Positions 25,088-34,390 of a stretch of 64,000 nucleotides of DNA are shown piece after piece (position 1 is the first letter of the stretch; each line of letters opens with the position of its first letter). The stretch spans positions 19,353 through 83,352 of the forward strand of contig CALMED010000030.1 in NCBI GenBank assembly GCA_937862815.1, in the 5' to 3' direction. The DNA comes from an uncultured Chitinophagaceae bacterium. Its GTDB lineage: Bacteria; Bacteroidota; Bacteroidia; Chitinophagales; Chitinophagaceae. A model generated the notes under the pieces. It was not told where the DNA came from. It did no database searches and saw only the letters and a list, made by a program, of their open reading frames with translations. The position numbers were made by a program, and so were the translations under genes.

Positions 25088-26353
25088 ATGGCTCCCTCGA
25101 TCAGTAACATCTCCCTCGCCGCGGGTTTACTTCTGCTGCTCCCGGCTTGCAAGGCGACCCGCACCACTACTGCAGTTCCACCGGCCCGGTTCATCGAAAC
25201 CATACTGCAACAGAACCCTGCTGCTTTTGGCACCATCCTGCAGCAACGGGAGGAACGGCGGGTGCAGATCATCTACACCCGCATTGACCGCGACGCCGGC
25301 AACCAGCCGGTTTTCACCGACTTCTATTTCAACACGGAACCCGACCGTTATTTTTACCCGGCATCGGCCGTTAAGATGCCACTGGCCTTCCTGGCGCTGG
25401 AAAAACTCCACCGGCTGGGCATTCCCCGCAACGCCACCTTCATCACCGAAACGGCCTCGCCGGAACAGACGGCTGTTTTCAACGACCCCACAGCGCCGGA
25501 CGGCCGTCCCACCGTGGAACACTACATTAAGAAAATATTCATTACCAGCGATAACGACGCCAGCAACCGCCTCTACGAATTCCTGGGACAGGAATACCTG
25601 CACGAACAACTCCGGCAAAAGGGCTACCCCGAAGCCCAGATCCTGCACCGCCTCTCCGTGTCGCTGCCCGGGGCGGCCAACCGGCGTACCAACCCCGTGC
25701 GGTTCCTCACCCCGGATGGCAAGCCGCTTTATTCCCAACCGCCGGCTGAAAGCCGGCTCAACTACCTGCCCCGCACCGATAGCGTTGGAAAGGGATACAT
25801 GGACGGAAACACACAGGTGAACCAGCCCATGGACTTCAGCGGGAAAAACCGGGTACACCTGGCCGATCTGCACCGGATGCTGCAAACCGTACTCTTCCCC
25901 GAGGCCTTCCCGGAGCAGCAGCGCTTCCGTTTTTCGGAGGATGATTACCGGTTCCTGTACCAATGCCTCAGCCAGCTACCCCGGGAAACACGTTACCCCG
26001 AATACGATACCACGCATTATTACGACAGCTACGTCAAATTCTTCCTGTACGGAACACAAAAACAAACCCGCATTCCGCCCACCATACGCATCTTCAACAA
26101 AGTGGGCTGGTCCTACGGTTTCCTCACCGATGTGGCCTACATTGCTGACCTCCAAAACGGGGTGGAATTCATGCTCAGCGCCACCATTTACTGCAACGCA
26201 GATGGCATTCTCAATGACGACAGATACGAATACGAAACCGTAGGACTTCCTTTCCTGGAAGCATTGGGCCGGCAGTTTTACGAACACGAACTTCAGCGCA
26301 AAAAAAAACGGCAACCCGATTTGTCGCGCTTCCGGCTGCAGTATGAAAAATAG
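25088..26353 (+). CDS. Class A beta-lactamase-fold serine hydrolase lipoprotein
   Basis: This 421-residue lipoprotein has lipobox LLPAC with Cys21. It carries the active-site set of the class A beta-lactamase fold: SAVK (Ser93, Lys96), SDN (154-156, correct spacing from Ser93) and KVG (338-340) in place of KTG. An ESRLN word at 221-225 resembles the omega-loop ExxLN motif but sits about 30 residues too far downstream. The protein is far longer than real class A lactamases (about 290), so a peptidase or esterase role is more likely than drug resistance. ATG 25088 precedes the signal directly. Confidence 0.72.
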   Translation: MAPSISNISLAAGLLLLLPACKATRTTTAVPPARFIETILQQNPAAFGTILQQREERRVQIIYTRIDRDAGNQPVFTDFYFNTEPDRYFYPASAVKMPLAFLALEKLHRLGIPRNATFITETASPEQTAVFNDPTAPDGRPTVEHYIKKIFITSDNDASNRLYEFLGQEYLHEQLRQKGYPEAQILHRLSVSLPGAANRRTNPVRFLTPDGKPLYSQPPAESRLNYLPRTDSVGKGYMDGNTQVNQPMDFSGKNRVHLADLHRMLQTVLFPEAFPEQQRFRFSEDDYRFLYQCLSQLPRETRYPEYDTTHYYDSYVKFFLYGTQKQTRIPPTIRIFNKVGWSYGFLTDVAYIADLQNGVEFMLSATIYCNADGILNDDRYEYETVGLPFLEALGRQFYEHELQRKKKRQPDLSRFRLQYEK

Positions 26354-26504
26354 CCGCAACTGCACAGGCCGCTGCAAGGTCAAATGCCGCTGTTACGCCC
26401 GTCCTCCTGAACAGAGCATTCGATGCAGTGTCCGATTTGCTTTTCCCCGGCATCACCTGTCACAACTAACAGGCTTTAGTTACTCTAAATACTAACTTGC
26501 GCAC

Positions 26505-27701
26505 ATGAACCGATCTTTATCTTCCTTACTCGACCGGTTTGCTGAACCGGAAACGCTCAAAATGGCCAAACTGGGCCGCGAACTGCGGGCACAGGGCATA
26601 GATGTGATTGACCTGAGCCTGGGCGAGCCCGACTTCGACACACCGCAACACATCAAAGAAGCAGCAAAAAAAGCAATTGACGACAACTTCAGCCATTACA
26701 CTCCCGTAGCAGGCTACATGGATCTCCGGGAAGCGGTGTGCACCAAGCTGAAACGTGACAATAACCTGGACTACAAACCGGAAAACATTGTGGTGTCCAC
26801 CGGCGCCAAGCAGAGCCTCGCCAATATTGTACTGGCCGTGGTGGATGCAGGTGATGAAGTGATCATTCCTGCTCCTTTCTGGGTCACCTATTCCGAACTG
26901 GTCAAAATAGCGGGAGGTGTGCCGGTGATCCTGGAAACGACCATGGAAAACGACTACAAGCTCACCGCCACTGAGCTGGAACGGGCCATCACCCCCCGCA
27001 CCAAACTTTTTCTCTTCTCATCCCCCTGCAATCCCTCCGGGGCGGTGTACAGCCGCAGCGAACTGCAGGCGCTGGCCGAAGTGTTTGAACAGCATCCTAC
27101 CATTTACATCATCTCGGATGAGATTTACGAATACATCAATTTTGTTGGCAGCCACGAAAGCATTGCCCAATTCAATGCCATCAAAGACCAGGTGATCATA
27201 GTGAATGGTCTCAGCAAAGGCTATGCCATGACCGGTTACCGCCTCGGCTATATCGCCGCACCGGTGGAAGTGGCCAAAGCCTGCGAGAAATTACAGGGAC
27301 AGTTCACCAGCGGTACCAATGCTGTTACCCAACGGGCAGCCATAACCGCACTTACCACCGATCTGGGCCCTACGCTGGCCATGACACAGGAATTTACCCG
27401 CCGCCGCCAACGGGTGCTGGAACTGATCGCCGGCATTCCCGACTGGAAATGCAGCGCGCCCGAAGGCGCCTTTTACGTCTTCCCCGATGTGAGCGCCTGC
27501 TTTGGCAAAACCGACGGCAATCACCGCATCGAAAATGCCGACGACCTGTGCATGTACCTGCTGCATACGGCCCATGTGTCCACCGTCACCGGCCGGGCCT
27601 TTGGTACCCCGCGCTGCATCCGTCTCTCGTTTGCCAACAGTCTCGATAAAATTGAAGTGGCCTACCAGCGTATCAAAGATGCCCTGGCTCGTTTGCAGTA
27701 A
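26505..27701 (+). CDS. Class I PLP aminotransferase, aspartate aminotransferase type
   Basis: This 398-residue fold-type I aminotransferase has the substrate-binding N-terminus DLSLGEPDFDTP, the PLP contact STGAKQSL, the SSPCNPSGAVYS segment with the pyridoxal-binding Asn, SDEIYEYINF and the Schiff-base lysine in NGLSKGYAMTG. The C-terminal arginine for the substrate carboxylate is in CIRLSFANS. It most resembles the Ib aspartate/prephenate aminotransferases; exact amino-acid preference is uncertain. A bidirectional terminator separates it from topA. Confidence 0.87.
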   Translation: MNRSLSSLLDRFAEPETLKMAKLGRELRAQGIDVIDLSLGEPDFDTPQHIKEAAKKAIDDNFSHYTPVAGYMDLREAVCTKLKRDNNLDYKPENIVVSTGAKQSLANIVLAVVDAGDEVIIPAPFWVTYSELVKIAGGVPVILETTMENDYKLTATELERAITPRTKLFLFSSPCNPSGAVYSRSELQALAEVFEQHPTIYIISDEIYEYINFVGSHESIAQFNAIKDQVIIVNGLSKGYAMTGYRLGYIAAPVEVAKACEKLQGQFTSGTNAVTQRAAITALTTDLGPTLAMTQEFTRRRQRVLELIAGIPDWKCSAPEGAFYVFPDVSACFGKTDGNHRIENADDLCMYLLHTAHVSTVTGRAFGTPRCIRLSFANSLDKIEVAYQRIKDALARLQ

Positions 27702-27722
27702 AGGCCGACGGCTCTAAAAAAG

Positions 27723-27754
27723 AACGGGCGGAAACCGGATGGTTCCCGCCCGTT
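27723..27754. terminator. Bidirectional terminator between the aminotransferase gene and topA
   Basis: A 14-base stem (27723-27736 with 27741-27754, one mismatch, four-base loop) has A-rich sequence on the left and T-rich on the right, so it can stop transcription from both converging genes. Confidence 0.8.
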
Positions 27755-27772
27755 TTATTTACCGGAAATATA

Positions 27773-30376
27773 TTACCTGGCGGCCGTTTTCTTTTTCGCT
27801 GCTTTTTTAGGTGCCGTCTTTTTAACCGCTGCCTTCTTTTTGGCCGGCGATTTTTTTGCCGCAGCTTTCGCGGCTTTATCAAAGGCGCCGGGCACCTGGG
27901 TGGCGATCATTTTCTTAACGGCATCCAATTCCAGCTGCCGGGCTTCTTCCTCCGTGTATTTTTCTCCATCGGGTTTCCGGTCGAGCTTGAGCATCTTTTT
28001 TCCAAAGCGTACAAAAGGACCCCACCGTCCGTTTTCGATCGAAATTTTTTCATCGGCCCACTGCCGGATGTAGCGGTTGGCTTCTTTTTCCCGCTTCGCT
28101 TCTATGAGTTCGGTAATGTCGGGCTGTGTAAGCCGGTCGAAGTTATACCGGCGCGGCACATTGATAAAAATATTATCCCATTTAATAAAAGGACCAAAAC
28201 GTCCCTTGCCCTTGGTCACCGGCTTGCCGTCGTAGGTAGCGATGGGCGCATCAGCCGATTGTTTCTCTTTGATGAGTTCGATGGCCCGGTCGAGGGTTAC
28301 ATCCAGCGGTTCTTCGCCGCGGGGGATGGACACAAACTGGTCGCCATACTTTACATAGGGCCCAAAGCGGCCGATATTCACACTCACTTCTTCACCATCG
28401 TGCACACCAAGGCTGCGGGGGAGTTTAAATAGATCAAGCGCTTCATCCAGCGAAATGGTTTCAATGCTCTGGTCTTTGCGGAGCGAGGCGAAGCGGGGCT
28501 TCTCTTCATCGCTCACATCACCTATCTGCACCATGGGACCAAAACGTCCCATGCGGGCTACAATTTTCTTTCCGCTCTCATCGGTGCCCAGTTCCCGTTC
28601 GCCCTTGATACGCTCGGCCGTTTCCAGGGTATTCTCCACATCTTTTTTAAAGGGACTGTAAAACTCCTTCAGCATCTTGTTCCACTTGAGCTTGCCTTCC
28701 GCCACTTCGTCAAACTCCCCTTCAATATGAGCGGTGAACCCGTAGTCCATGATGCTTTCAAAGTGCTGCTTGAGGAAGTCGGTTACTACCAGTCCCAGGT
28801 CGGTGGGAAACAGTTTCGCCTTCTCCACACCGGTATTTTCCTGCGCCATGCTTTTCTGCACCACGTCTTTCTTCAGCTGCAGGATGCGGTAATCGCGGGG
28901 CGTGCCCTCCTTGTCGCGCTTTTCCACGTACCCCCGCTTCAGAATGGTAGAGATAGTGGGAGCGTAGGTGGAAGGACGTCCGATGCCCAGTTCTTCCAGC
29001 TTTTTCACCAGCGATGCTTCGGTATAGCGGGGCGCAGGGCGGGTAAAACGTTCCGTGGCGTTCATCTCCTGCAGGGGCAGGGATTGTCCCACCCGCAGCG
29101 GCGGCAGCATGCCTTCCTGCAGTTCATCTTCTGCCTGGTCTTCCTCATCACGGTCTTCGCGGTATACTTTTAAGAAGCCCTCAAACTTGAGCACTTCGCC
29201 TTCGGCTTTCAGCTGTTCGCGGTGGGTGGAAATATCAATCAGCGCCGTGGTACGCTCCAGTTCGGCGTCGGCCATCTGGCAGGCCATGGTGCGTTTCCAG
29301 ATCAGTTCGTAGAGGCGGCGTCCGTCGGGGTCGTCAATGGTGCTGTTTTCCATGTAGGTGGGACGGATGGCTTCGTGCGCTTCCTGGGCGCTTTCGTTCT
29401 TGTTCTTGTATTTGCGGAACTGGTGATAGCGTTCGCCGTACATGCCTTTAATGGTACGGGTGAGGTCGCCCAGCGCGGTGTCACTGAGGTTCACACTGTC
29501 TGTACGCATGTAGGTGATCTTACCGCTTTCGTACAGCTTCTGTGCAATCTGCATGGTGCGGCTTACGGAATAACCCAGTTTGCGGCTGGCCTCCTGTTGC
29601 AGGGTGGAAGTGGTAAAGGGGGGCGCGGGGGATTTCTTTCCGGGCCGCACCTGGATGTCGCTCACCGTATAACCGGCCCCGATGCAGCTCTTCAGAAACT
29701 GCTCGGCCCCGGCAGCCGTATCCTGCTTCTTTCCTTCGGCTTTAAAAACAACGGTACGGCCGCTGTTGTCGCTGGCCGAAAACAGCGCTTCAATTTTAAA
29801 CGAAGAAGAAGGAATGAATGCGTTGATTTCCCGTTCCCGCTCCGCAATCAGGCGCACGGCCACACTTTGCACCCGTCCGGCGCTGAGGTTGTTGCGCATG
29901 CTCATCTTGCGCCAGAGCACCGGGCTGAGTTCGAACCCCACAATCCGGTCGAGGATGCGGCGGGCCTGCTGGGCATGCACCAGTGCCATATTAACGGTAC
30001 GGGGCGATTGCACCGCTTTCTGAATGGCCGGCTTGGTGATTTCGTGAAAAACGATGCGCTTGGTGGTGGCGGGATCCAGTCCCAACACTTCACACAGGTG
30101 CCAGCTGATGGCCTCTCCCTCCCGGTCCTCATCCGTTGCCAGCCACACTTCGTCCGATTTGCGGGCCAGCGCCTTGAGGTCCTTCACCACTTTCTGCTTT
30201 TCATCGGGTACGATGTACCGCGGTTCAAATTCCCGGTTCACATCGATGCCCATCTCGTCTTTTTCCAGGTCGCGGATGTGGCCAAAACAGCTCTTTACTT
30301 CAAAATCTTTGCCCAGGATTTTTTCAATGGTCTTGGCTTTGGCAGGACTCTCGACTATCAACAGATTTTTGGCCAT
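27773..30376 (-). CDS. topA: DNA topoisomerase I
   Basis: This 867-residue type IA topoisomerase relaxes negative supercoils. The Toprim domain has Glu9 and the D82-x-D84-x-E86 metal site; the nucleophile is Tyr289 in TYMRTDS. The C-terminus has no four-cysteine zinc ribbons. Instead it carries four repeats centred on GR[FW]GP (for example GRFGPMVQIG, GRFGPYVKYG, GRWGPFVRFG) and then about 35 residues of Lys/Ala/Pro-rich tail resembling histone H1. The tail probably holds the enzyme on DNA. It follows an alpha/beta hydrolase gene on the same strand at 166 bases. Confidence 0.93.
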   Translation of the reverse strand: MAKNLLIVESPAKAKTIEKILGKDFEVKSCFGHIRDLEKDEMGIDVNREFEPRYIVPDEKQKVVKDLKALARKSDEVWLATDEDREGEAISWHLCEVLGLDPATTKRIVFHEITKPAIQKAVQSPRTVNMALVHAQQARRILDRIVGFELSPVLWRKMSMRNNLSAGRVQSVAVRLIAEREREINAFIPSSSFKIEALFSASDNSGRTVVFKAEGKKQDTAAGAEQFLKSCIGAGYTVSDIQVRPGKKSPAPPFTTSTLQQEASRKLGYSVSRTMQIAQKLYESGKITYMRTDSVNLSDTALGDLTRTIKGMYGERYHQFRKYKNKNESAQEAHEAIRPTYMENSTIDDPDGRRLYELIWKRTMACQMADAELERTTALIDISTHREQLKAEGEVLKFEGFLKVYREDRDEEDQAEDELQEGMLPPLRVGQSLPLQEMNATERFTRPAPRYTEASLVKKLEELGIGRPSTYAPTISTILKRGYVEKRDKEGTPRDYRILQLKKDVVQKSMAQENTGVEKAKLFPTDLGLVVTDFLKQHFESIMDYGFTAHIEGEFDEVAEGKLKWNKMLKEFYSPFKKDVENTLETAERIKGERELGTDESGKKIVARMGRFGPMVQIGDVSDEEKPRFASLRKDQSIETISLDEALDLFKLPRSLGVHDGEEVSVNIGRFGPYVKYGDQFVSIPRGEEPLDVTLDRAIELIKEKQSADAPIATYDGKPVTKGKGRFGPFIKWDNIFINVPRRYNFDRLTQPDITELIEAKREKEANRYIRQWADEKISIENGRWGPFVRFGKKMLKLDRKPDGEKYTEEEARQLELDAVKKMIATQVPGAFDKAAKAAAKKSPAKKKAAVKKTAPKKAAKKKTAAR

Positions 30377-30542
30377 AGTTGCAATGTGTTAAGCGGTTTT
30401 TAGACGGACATTGGCGGCACAATATTATAAAATGATGGGGAAATGGATCAAAAAGCCCAAAACCGGTCTGGCCATAAAGTGCCCGCTGATCACCCTGCAA
30501 CAGAAGACAGATGCAGGGCATTAAAAGCTTACCACGCCTGAA

Positions 30543-31385
30543 TTACAAAAATTCAAGCACCGCTTTTTTCACCTGGTTATCGCGGTAGATGCGACGATGC
30601 CCCAGTCCGTTGGTGAGGAGGAACCGCACATGCGGGTGACCATCGGTCTGCACTTTTCCGGCATCGGTCCACGGGGTTACATCGTCGTCGCGGTCGTGCA
30701 CCCACAGTACTTCCGCCCGGATGTTGTGCATCGCCCGGCGGATGGAGTACCACTCCGGCCAGTGCCCGCCCCGTTCATGAATCAATTGTCGCAGTTCTTC
30801 CCGAACGGGTTCGTCTACCCGCAGGAAATCGGAGAAGGTGCGCAGGGCGGTAGAAGTTTCCGTTGCTGGGGCAATGAGCACTACTTTTTTATTTTCCTGG
30901 TAACCCTGTTCTTCCAGGAAGAGGGAAAGAGCAAGGCCGCCAAACGAATGAGCAATGAAGGCGTGCACCGGTCCGTATTGCCGGTACACGGCGTCAATCA
31001 TTTCTTTGTAATCCACTGCATTAACCAGCTTACCCCCGCTTTCCCCGTGCGCCGGCGCATCGAAGGCCAGCACTTCATAACCTTTTTTCACCAGCGGCAT
31101 CACAAAATGGTCGAACTTCCGGGCGGTAGAAGAGAATCCGTGCAGGATGAGGGCCCGCCTGGGCTGGGGATGGTTCCAGCGGTAACCAACCAACCGCAGG
31201 CCGTTGAAGGGGAGATGTAGTTTTTCGGCCTTCTCAAAAACCGGGGGTGTTTTCCGCGCCTTCCCGGGATAGGGCGTGCTGAACAATTCAAAAGCTTTTT
31301 CGGCCGCTTTGCGCTTCGAAAGGCGGGCAAAGACCTTAAGTTGGGCCCGGTAATAACCGATGACCAGTTTCTGGGCAAAATTCAT
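30543..31385 (-). CDS. Alpha/beta-fold hydrolase
   Basis: This 280-residue hydrolase has the oxyanion segment ILHGFSSTARKFD, LAFDAPAHGESGG and the nucleophile elbow AHSFGG. Asp in WVHDRDDDVTP and His in LGHRRIYRD would complete the triad. No signal peptide is seen. Substrate is unknown; ester or lipid hydrolases of this kind are common. It is divergent from the DUF2520 gene, sharing a 71-base intergenic region. Confidence 0.78.
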   Translation of the reverse strand: MNFAQKLVIGYYRAQLKVFARLSKRKAAEKAFELFSTPYPGKARKTPPVFEKAEKLHLPFNGLRLVGYRWNHPQPRRALILHGFSSTARKFDHFVMPLVKKGYEVLAFDAPAHGESGGKLVNAVDYKEMIDAVYRQYGPVHAFIAHSFGGLALSLFLEEQGYQENKKVVLIAPATETSTALRTFSDFLRVDEPVREELRQLIHERGGHWPEWYSIRRAMHNIRAEVLWVHDRDDDVTPWTDAGKVQTDGHPHVRFLLTNGLGHRRIYRDNQVKKAVLEFL

Positions 31386-31412
31386 AGCACGGGGGATTTA
31401 ACCGGGGAAGGT

Positions 31413-31420
31413 TACATTTG
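31413..31420 (+). promoter_or_regulatory. -7 promoter box for the DUF2520-kdsC-ubiA-maf set
   Basis: TACATTTG matches the -7 consensus exactly, 36 bases before ATG 31457, and would start the transcript of the following compact gene set. Confidence 0.5.
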
Positions 31421-31456
31421 ACCTGCAAATTACTCCATCCTTTTCAAACACATTGC

Positions 31457-32254
31457 ATGAACATAGCACTACTGGGTTCCGGTCACACCGCAACGGTGCT
31501 GGGACGGCTGTTCCGTAACAACAGTCACCGCATCACCCAGGTATGGAGCCGCAACCCGGCACATGCTCAATTGCTGGCTTCCGAACTGGATGCCGGGACG
31601 GCGGAAGCAATCACAGACCTCCAGCCCGGTGCAGAACTGTATTTGCTTGCGATCAGCGATGATGCGCTGGAAGAAGTAGCGAAACAATGGCCGCTGCCGG
31701 ATGTGTTGGTGGCACACACGGCCGGCGCCGTTCCATTATCGGTACTGGATGCCGCCAGCAACCGAAGGGGCGTATTCTACCCGCTGCAACGCCTGCGGAA
31801 AGAGGCTCTCCAGCCCCAACAGATCCCTATCCTGGTTGATGGAAATACCCCGGAAGTGCAACAACTGCTGGAACAACTGGCACGCAGCATTGGTTGCACG
31901 GTTGCGCCGGTCAACGATGTACAACGGTTGCGCCTGCACACGGCAGCCGTGATCAGCAGCAATTTCTCCAACCACCTCTTTGCACTTACACAGGACTGGT
32001 GCGATAAAAATGGGGTGGACTTTGCGTTGTTGCTCCCCTTGCTGGAAGAAGTGGTGCAGGGGCTGCATCATCAACGGGCGGCCGACCAGCAGACGGGTCC
32101 CGCCTGGCGGGGCGACCGGCATACCCTCGCCCGGCACCAAGAACTGCTGCAGGACGAAACCGGGCTGTTGCGTGTCTATGAAATTCTTTCAGAAAGTATT
32201 GGGGAAATGTACCGCAAAAAAGAGGAACTTCGTACTCCCAACCCGCAGGCATGA
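31457..32254 (+). CDS. Rossmann-fold DUF2520 protein
   Basis: This 265-residue protein has an N-terminal NADP-binding Rossmann domain (NIALLGSGHTATVLGRLF, then LAISDDALEEVA) and a helical C-terminal domain typical of DUF2520 (HTAAVISSNFSNHLFALT, then GPAWRGDRHTLARHQELL). The fold resembles F420-dependent or ketopantoate-type reductases, but no reaction is established. ATG 31457 starts the glycine-rich strand. Its stop overlaps the kdsC start (ATGA). Confidence 0.78.
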   Translation: MNIALLGSGHTATVLGRLFRNNSHRITQVWSRNPAHAQLLASELDAGTAEAITDLQPGAELYLLAISDDALEEVAKQWPLPDVLVAHTAGAVPLSVLDAASNRRGVFYPLQRLRKEALQPQQIPILVDGNTPEVQQLLEQLARSIGCTVAPVNDVQRLRLHTAAVISSNFSNHLFALTQDWCDKNGVDFALLLPLLEEVVQGLHHQRAADQQTGPAWRGDRHTLARHQELLQDETGLLRVYEILSESIGEMYRKKEELRTPNPQA

Positions 32255-32787
32255 AAGGAAACATGAATGTTACCGAACAGTTTCAACAGATCAAAGCATT
32301 TGTGTTTGATCTCGACGGCGTTCTCACCGATGGCACATTACAGATCTTTCCCAACCAGGAATTCATCCGCACCATGGACATCAAAGATGGATATGCGCTG
32401 CAGCTGGCCGTTCGCAAAGGCTATCCCGTGGTCATCATCTCGGGCAGCTATTCAAAGCCCTGTGCCGAACGGCTCGACTACCTGGGCATCCGCGATGTGT
32501 ACATGAAAGTACGCGACAAAGAAGAAGTGCTGGCCCAGTACCTGCTGGCCAATCATCTGCACTGGGAACAGGTGCTGTACATGGGCGACGACATTCCCGA
32601 CCTGGACGTGATGCGGCTGGTGGGGCTGCCCTGCTGCCCGGCCGATGCTGTTTCCGAAATCAAAGCCGTAGCGCAGTACATCTCCCCGAAGAACGGTGGA
32701 AGGGGAGCTGCCCGCGATGTAGTGGAAAAAGTGCTGCGCCTCCAACACAACTGGGCCATTGCCGCCACCGATACTGCCTCCCGCTGA
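32251..32787 (+). CDS. kdsC: KdsC-like HAD phosphatase
   Basis: This 178-residue C0-type HAD phosphatase has no cap domain. The nucleophile and acid are Asp20 and Asp22 in FVFDLDGVLTDG; motif II is IISGS; motif IV is MGDDIPDLDVM. Tetrameric KdsC enzymes of this size release phosphate from KDO-8-phosphate in lipid A inner-core synthesis. The C-terminal GGRGAARDVVE segment is characteristic of the family. It overlaps the preceding gene by four bases (ATGA). kdsA and kdsB are not in the window, so a related sugar-acid phosphate substrate cannot be excluded. Confidence 0.82.
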   Translation: MKGNMNVTEQFQQIKAFVFDLDGVLTDGTLQIFPNQEFIRTMDIKDGYALQLAVRKGYPVVIISGSYSKPCAERLDYLGIRDVYMKVRDKEEVLAQYLLANHLHWEQVLYMGDDIPDLDVMRLVGLPCCPADAVSEIKAVAQYISPKNGGRGAARDVVEKVLRLQHNWAIAATDTASR

Positions 32788-32809
32788 GGCCTGAATTACA
32801 TCATTCATT

Positions 32810-33757
32810 ATGCAACCTCTTGCCGACTTTCTCCGACTCGTACGCTGGCCCAACCTGCTCTTCATTGCGCTCACACAGATCCTCTTTTTTTTCGGCGTGG
32901 CTGAACCGGTTCTGGAGGGAACGGATTACCTCACCCGTGAGTTGTACCTCCTCTTCTGGGTGCTTTGCGCTTCTTCTGTACTGATTGCAGCAGCCGGATA
33001 CATCATCAACGACTACTTTGACCTCAACATTGACCTCGTGAACAAGCCGGGGCGCATGGTGGTGGACAAAAGTATCAGCCGTCGCTGGGCCATCTTCCTG
33101 CACCTCGTGTTTTCAGTGGCCGGCATCCTCCTGGGCTTTTACATCGGGCTGCAGAACGGCAACTGGTTCATCGGCTTTGCCAATACCATCGTGGTGTTTG
33201 TACTCTGGTTTTACAGCACCTCCTTCAAAAAGCGGTTGCTGATCGGCAACATCCTGATCTCCCTGCTCACGGGCTGGACCGTTCTGATTGTGTACTTCTT
33301 CCTCATCTTCCACCGGGCCGACATCCTGAACCATCCGCTGCCGGCCGACCTGATCCAGAAGCTGCTGCGACTGGCACTGCTCTATACCGCTTTTGCCTTC
33401 ATCATCACCCTTATCCGGGAAGTGGTGAAAGACATTGAAGATATCGAAGGCGACAGGCGCTACGGCTGTCGCACCATGCCCATCGTGTGGGGCACCGATT
33501 TCGCCCGCTTCTTTGCCGGCACCTGGCTGGTGATTCTGCTGGCCCTGCTGCTGGTGGTGCTTTTCTACATCCTGCAGTTCCAGATGTGGGTACCTGCGCT
33601 TTACAACCTGCTGCTCGTGGTTGTGCCCGCCGCACACTGCCTGCGGTTACTCATCCGGGCCCGCGCTACAGCCGACTACACCCGTCTAAGCGGCTGGGTA
33701 AAAGGTGTAATCCTTACCGGCATTCTTTCCATGATCCTCCTTAAATTTTTCGGCTGA
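32810..33757 (+). CDS. UbiA-family prenyltransferase
   Basis: This 315-residue integral membrane prenyltransferase has about nine helices. The first aspartate-rich motif is NDYFDLNIDLVNKP near residue 67, which binds Mg-diphosphate; the second is VVKDIEDIEGDRRYG near residue 205. Related Bacteroidota proteins are annotated as geranylgeranylglycerol-phosphate geranylgeranyltransferase, but quinone-type acceptors are possible. Its stop overlaps the maf start by one base (TGATG), suggesting translational coupling. Confidence 0.82.
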   Translation: MQPLADFLRLVRWPNLLFIALTQILFFFGVAEPVLEGTDYLTRELYLLFWVLCASSVLIAAAGYIINDYFDLNIDLVNKPGRMVVDKSISRRWAIFLHLVFSVAGILLGFYIGLQNGNWFIGFANTIVVFVLWFYSTSFKKRLLIGNILISLLTGWTVLIVYFFLIFHRADILNHPLPADLIQKLLRLALLYTAFAFIITLIREVVKDIEDIEGDRRYGCRTMPIVWGTDFARFFAGTWLVILLALLLVVLFYILQFQMWVPALYNLLLVVVPAAHCLRLLIRARATADYTRLSGWVKGVILTGILSMILLKFFG

Positions 33758-34329
33758 TGGAACGCATCATCCTCGCCTCCGCCTCGCCCCGCCGGCACCA
33801 GCTGCTCACCTGGGCCGAAGTGCCCTTTGACGTACTGGTTAAGGAAACCGATGAGATGTACCCCTCCTCACTGGCTACAGAAGATGTTCCGGTATACATC
33901 GCCCGCAACAAAGCACTGGCCGTGCAGGCGGAGCTCAGCCACGACCGCATCATCCTGGCCGCCGATACCGTGGTGGTGCTCGACGGCCGCATCATCGGCA
34001 AACCCAAAGACCGGGAAGACGCCGTTCACACCCTGCAGCAACTGGCAGGCCGGATACACCAGGTAATTACCGGGGTGGTATTGCTGAAGGGGGAGGAGGA
34101 AATGGCATTTTCCGATATCACGCGGGTGGAGTTTCACCCGCTTACCTACGAACAGGTTTGTTACTACGTGGATCAGTACCATCCCTACGATAAAGCCGGC
34201 GCCTATGCCATCCAGGAATGGATCGGCGTGGTGGGCATCCGTAGGGTGGAAGGCGATTTCTACAACGTGATGGGGCTTCCGGTGAGCCGGGTGGTACAGG
34301 CACTGGCCGCACGGGCAGGTGCTGACTGA
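33757..34329 (+). CDS. maf: Maf-family nucleotide pyrophosphatase
   Basis: This 190-residue house-cleaning pyrophosphatase acts on non-canonical or modified nucleoside triphosphates (dTTP/UTP or methylated bases in characterised members). The signature LASASPRRHQLL opens the protein; ADTVVVLDGRIIGKPKD carries the catalytic Asp; DKAGAYAIQEW is the C-terminal signature. It is last in the compact set with kdsC and ubiA. Confidence 0.88.
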   Translation: MERIILASASPRRHQLLTWAEVPFDVLVKETDEMYPSSLATEDVPVYIARNKALAVQAELSHDRIILAADTVVVLDGRIIGKPKDREDAVHTLQQLAGRIHQVITGVVLLKGEEEMAFSDITRVEFHPLTYEQVCYYVDQYHPYDKAGAYAIQEWIGVVGIRRVEGDFYNVMGLPVSRVVQALAARAGAD

Positions 34330-34390
34330 CGGATGCACCGCTTGTTCTTCACGGCGGAATTTTTTAATTTCGCCCTGCAACCTACTCACC

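Noticed and set aside
25748..25765. ESRLN as a true class A beta-lactamase omega-loop
   Set aside because: It is about 67 residues after SDN instead of about 36; I keep it only as a note, not as evidence of lactamase activity.
29222..30403. 393-codon open frame antisense to topA
   Set aside because: It lies wholly opposite a well-supported gene, has no recognisable domain, and such long antisense frames recur across this GC-rich window (for example 3420-4373, 22342-23328, 37146-38372).
30493..30518. CCCTGCA/TGCAGGG hairpin between the hydrolase gene and topA
   Set aside because: Only seven bases with a 12-base loop and no T-run on the minus strand; too weak to call a terminator.
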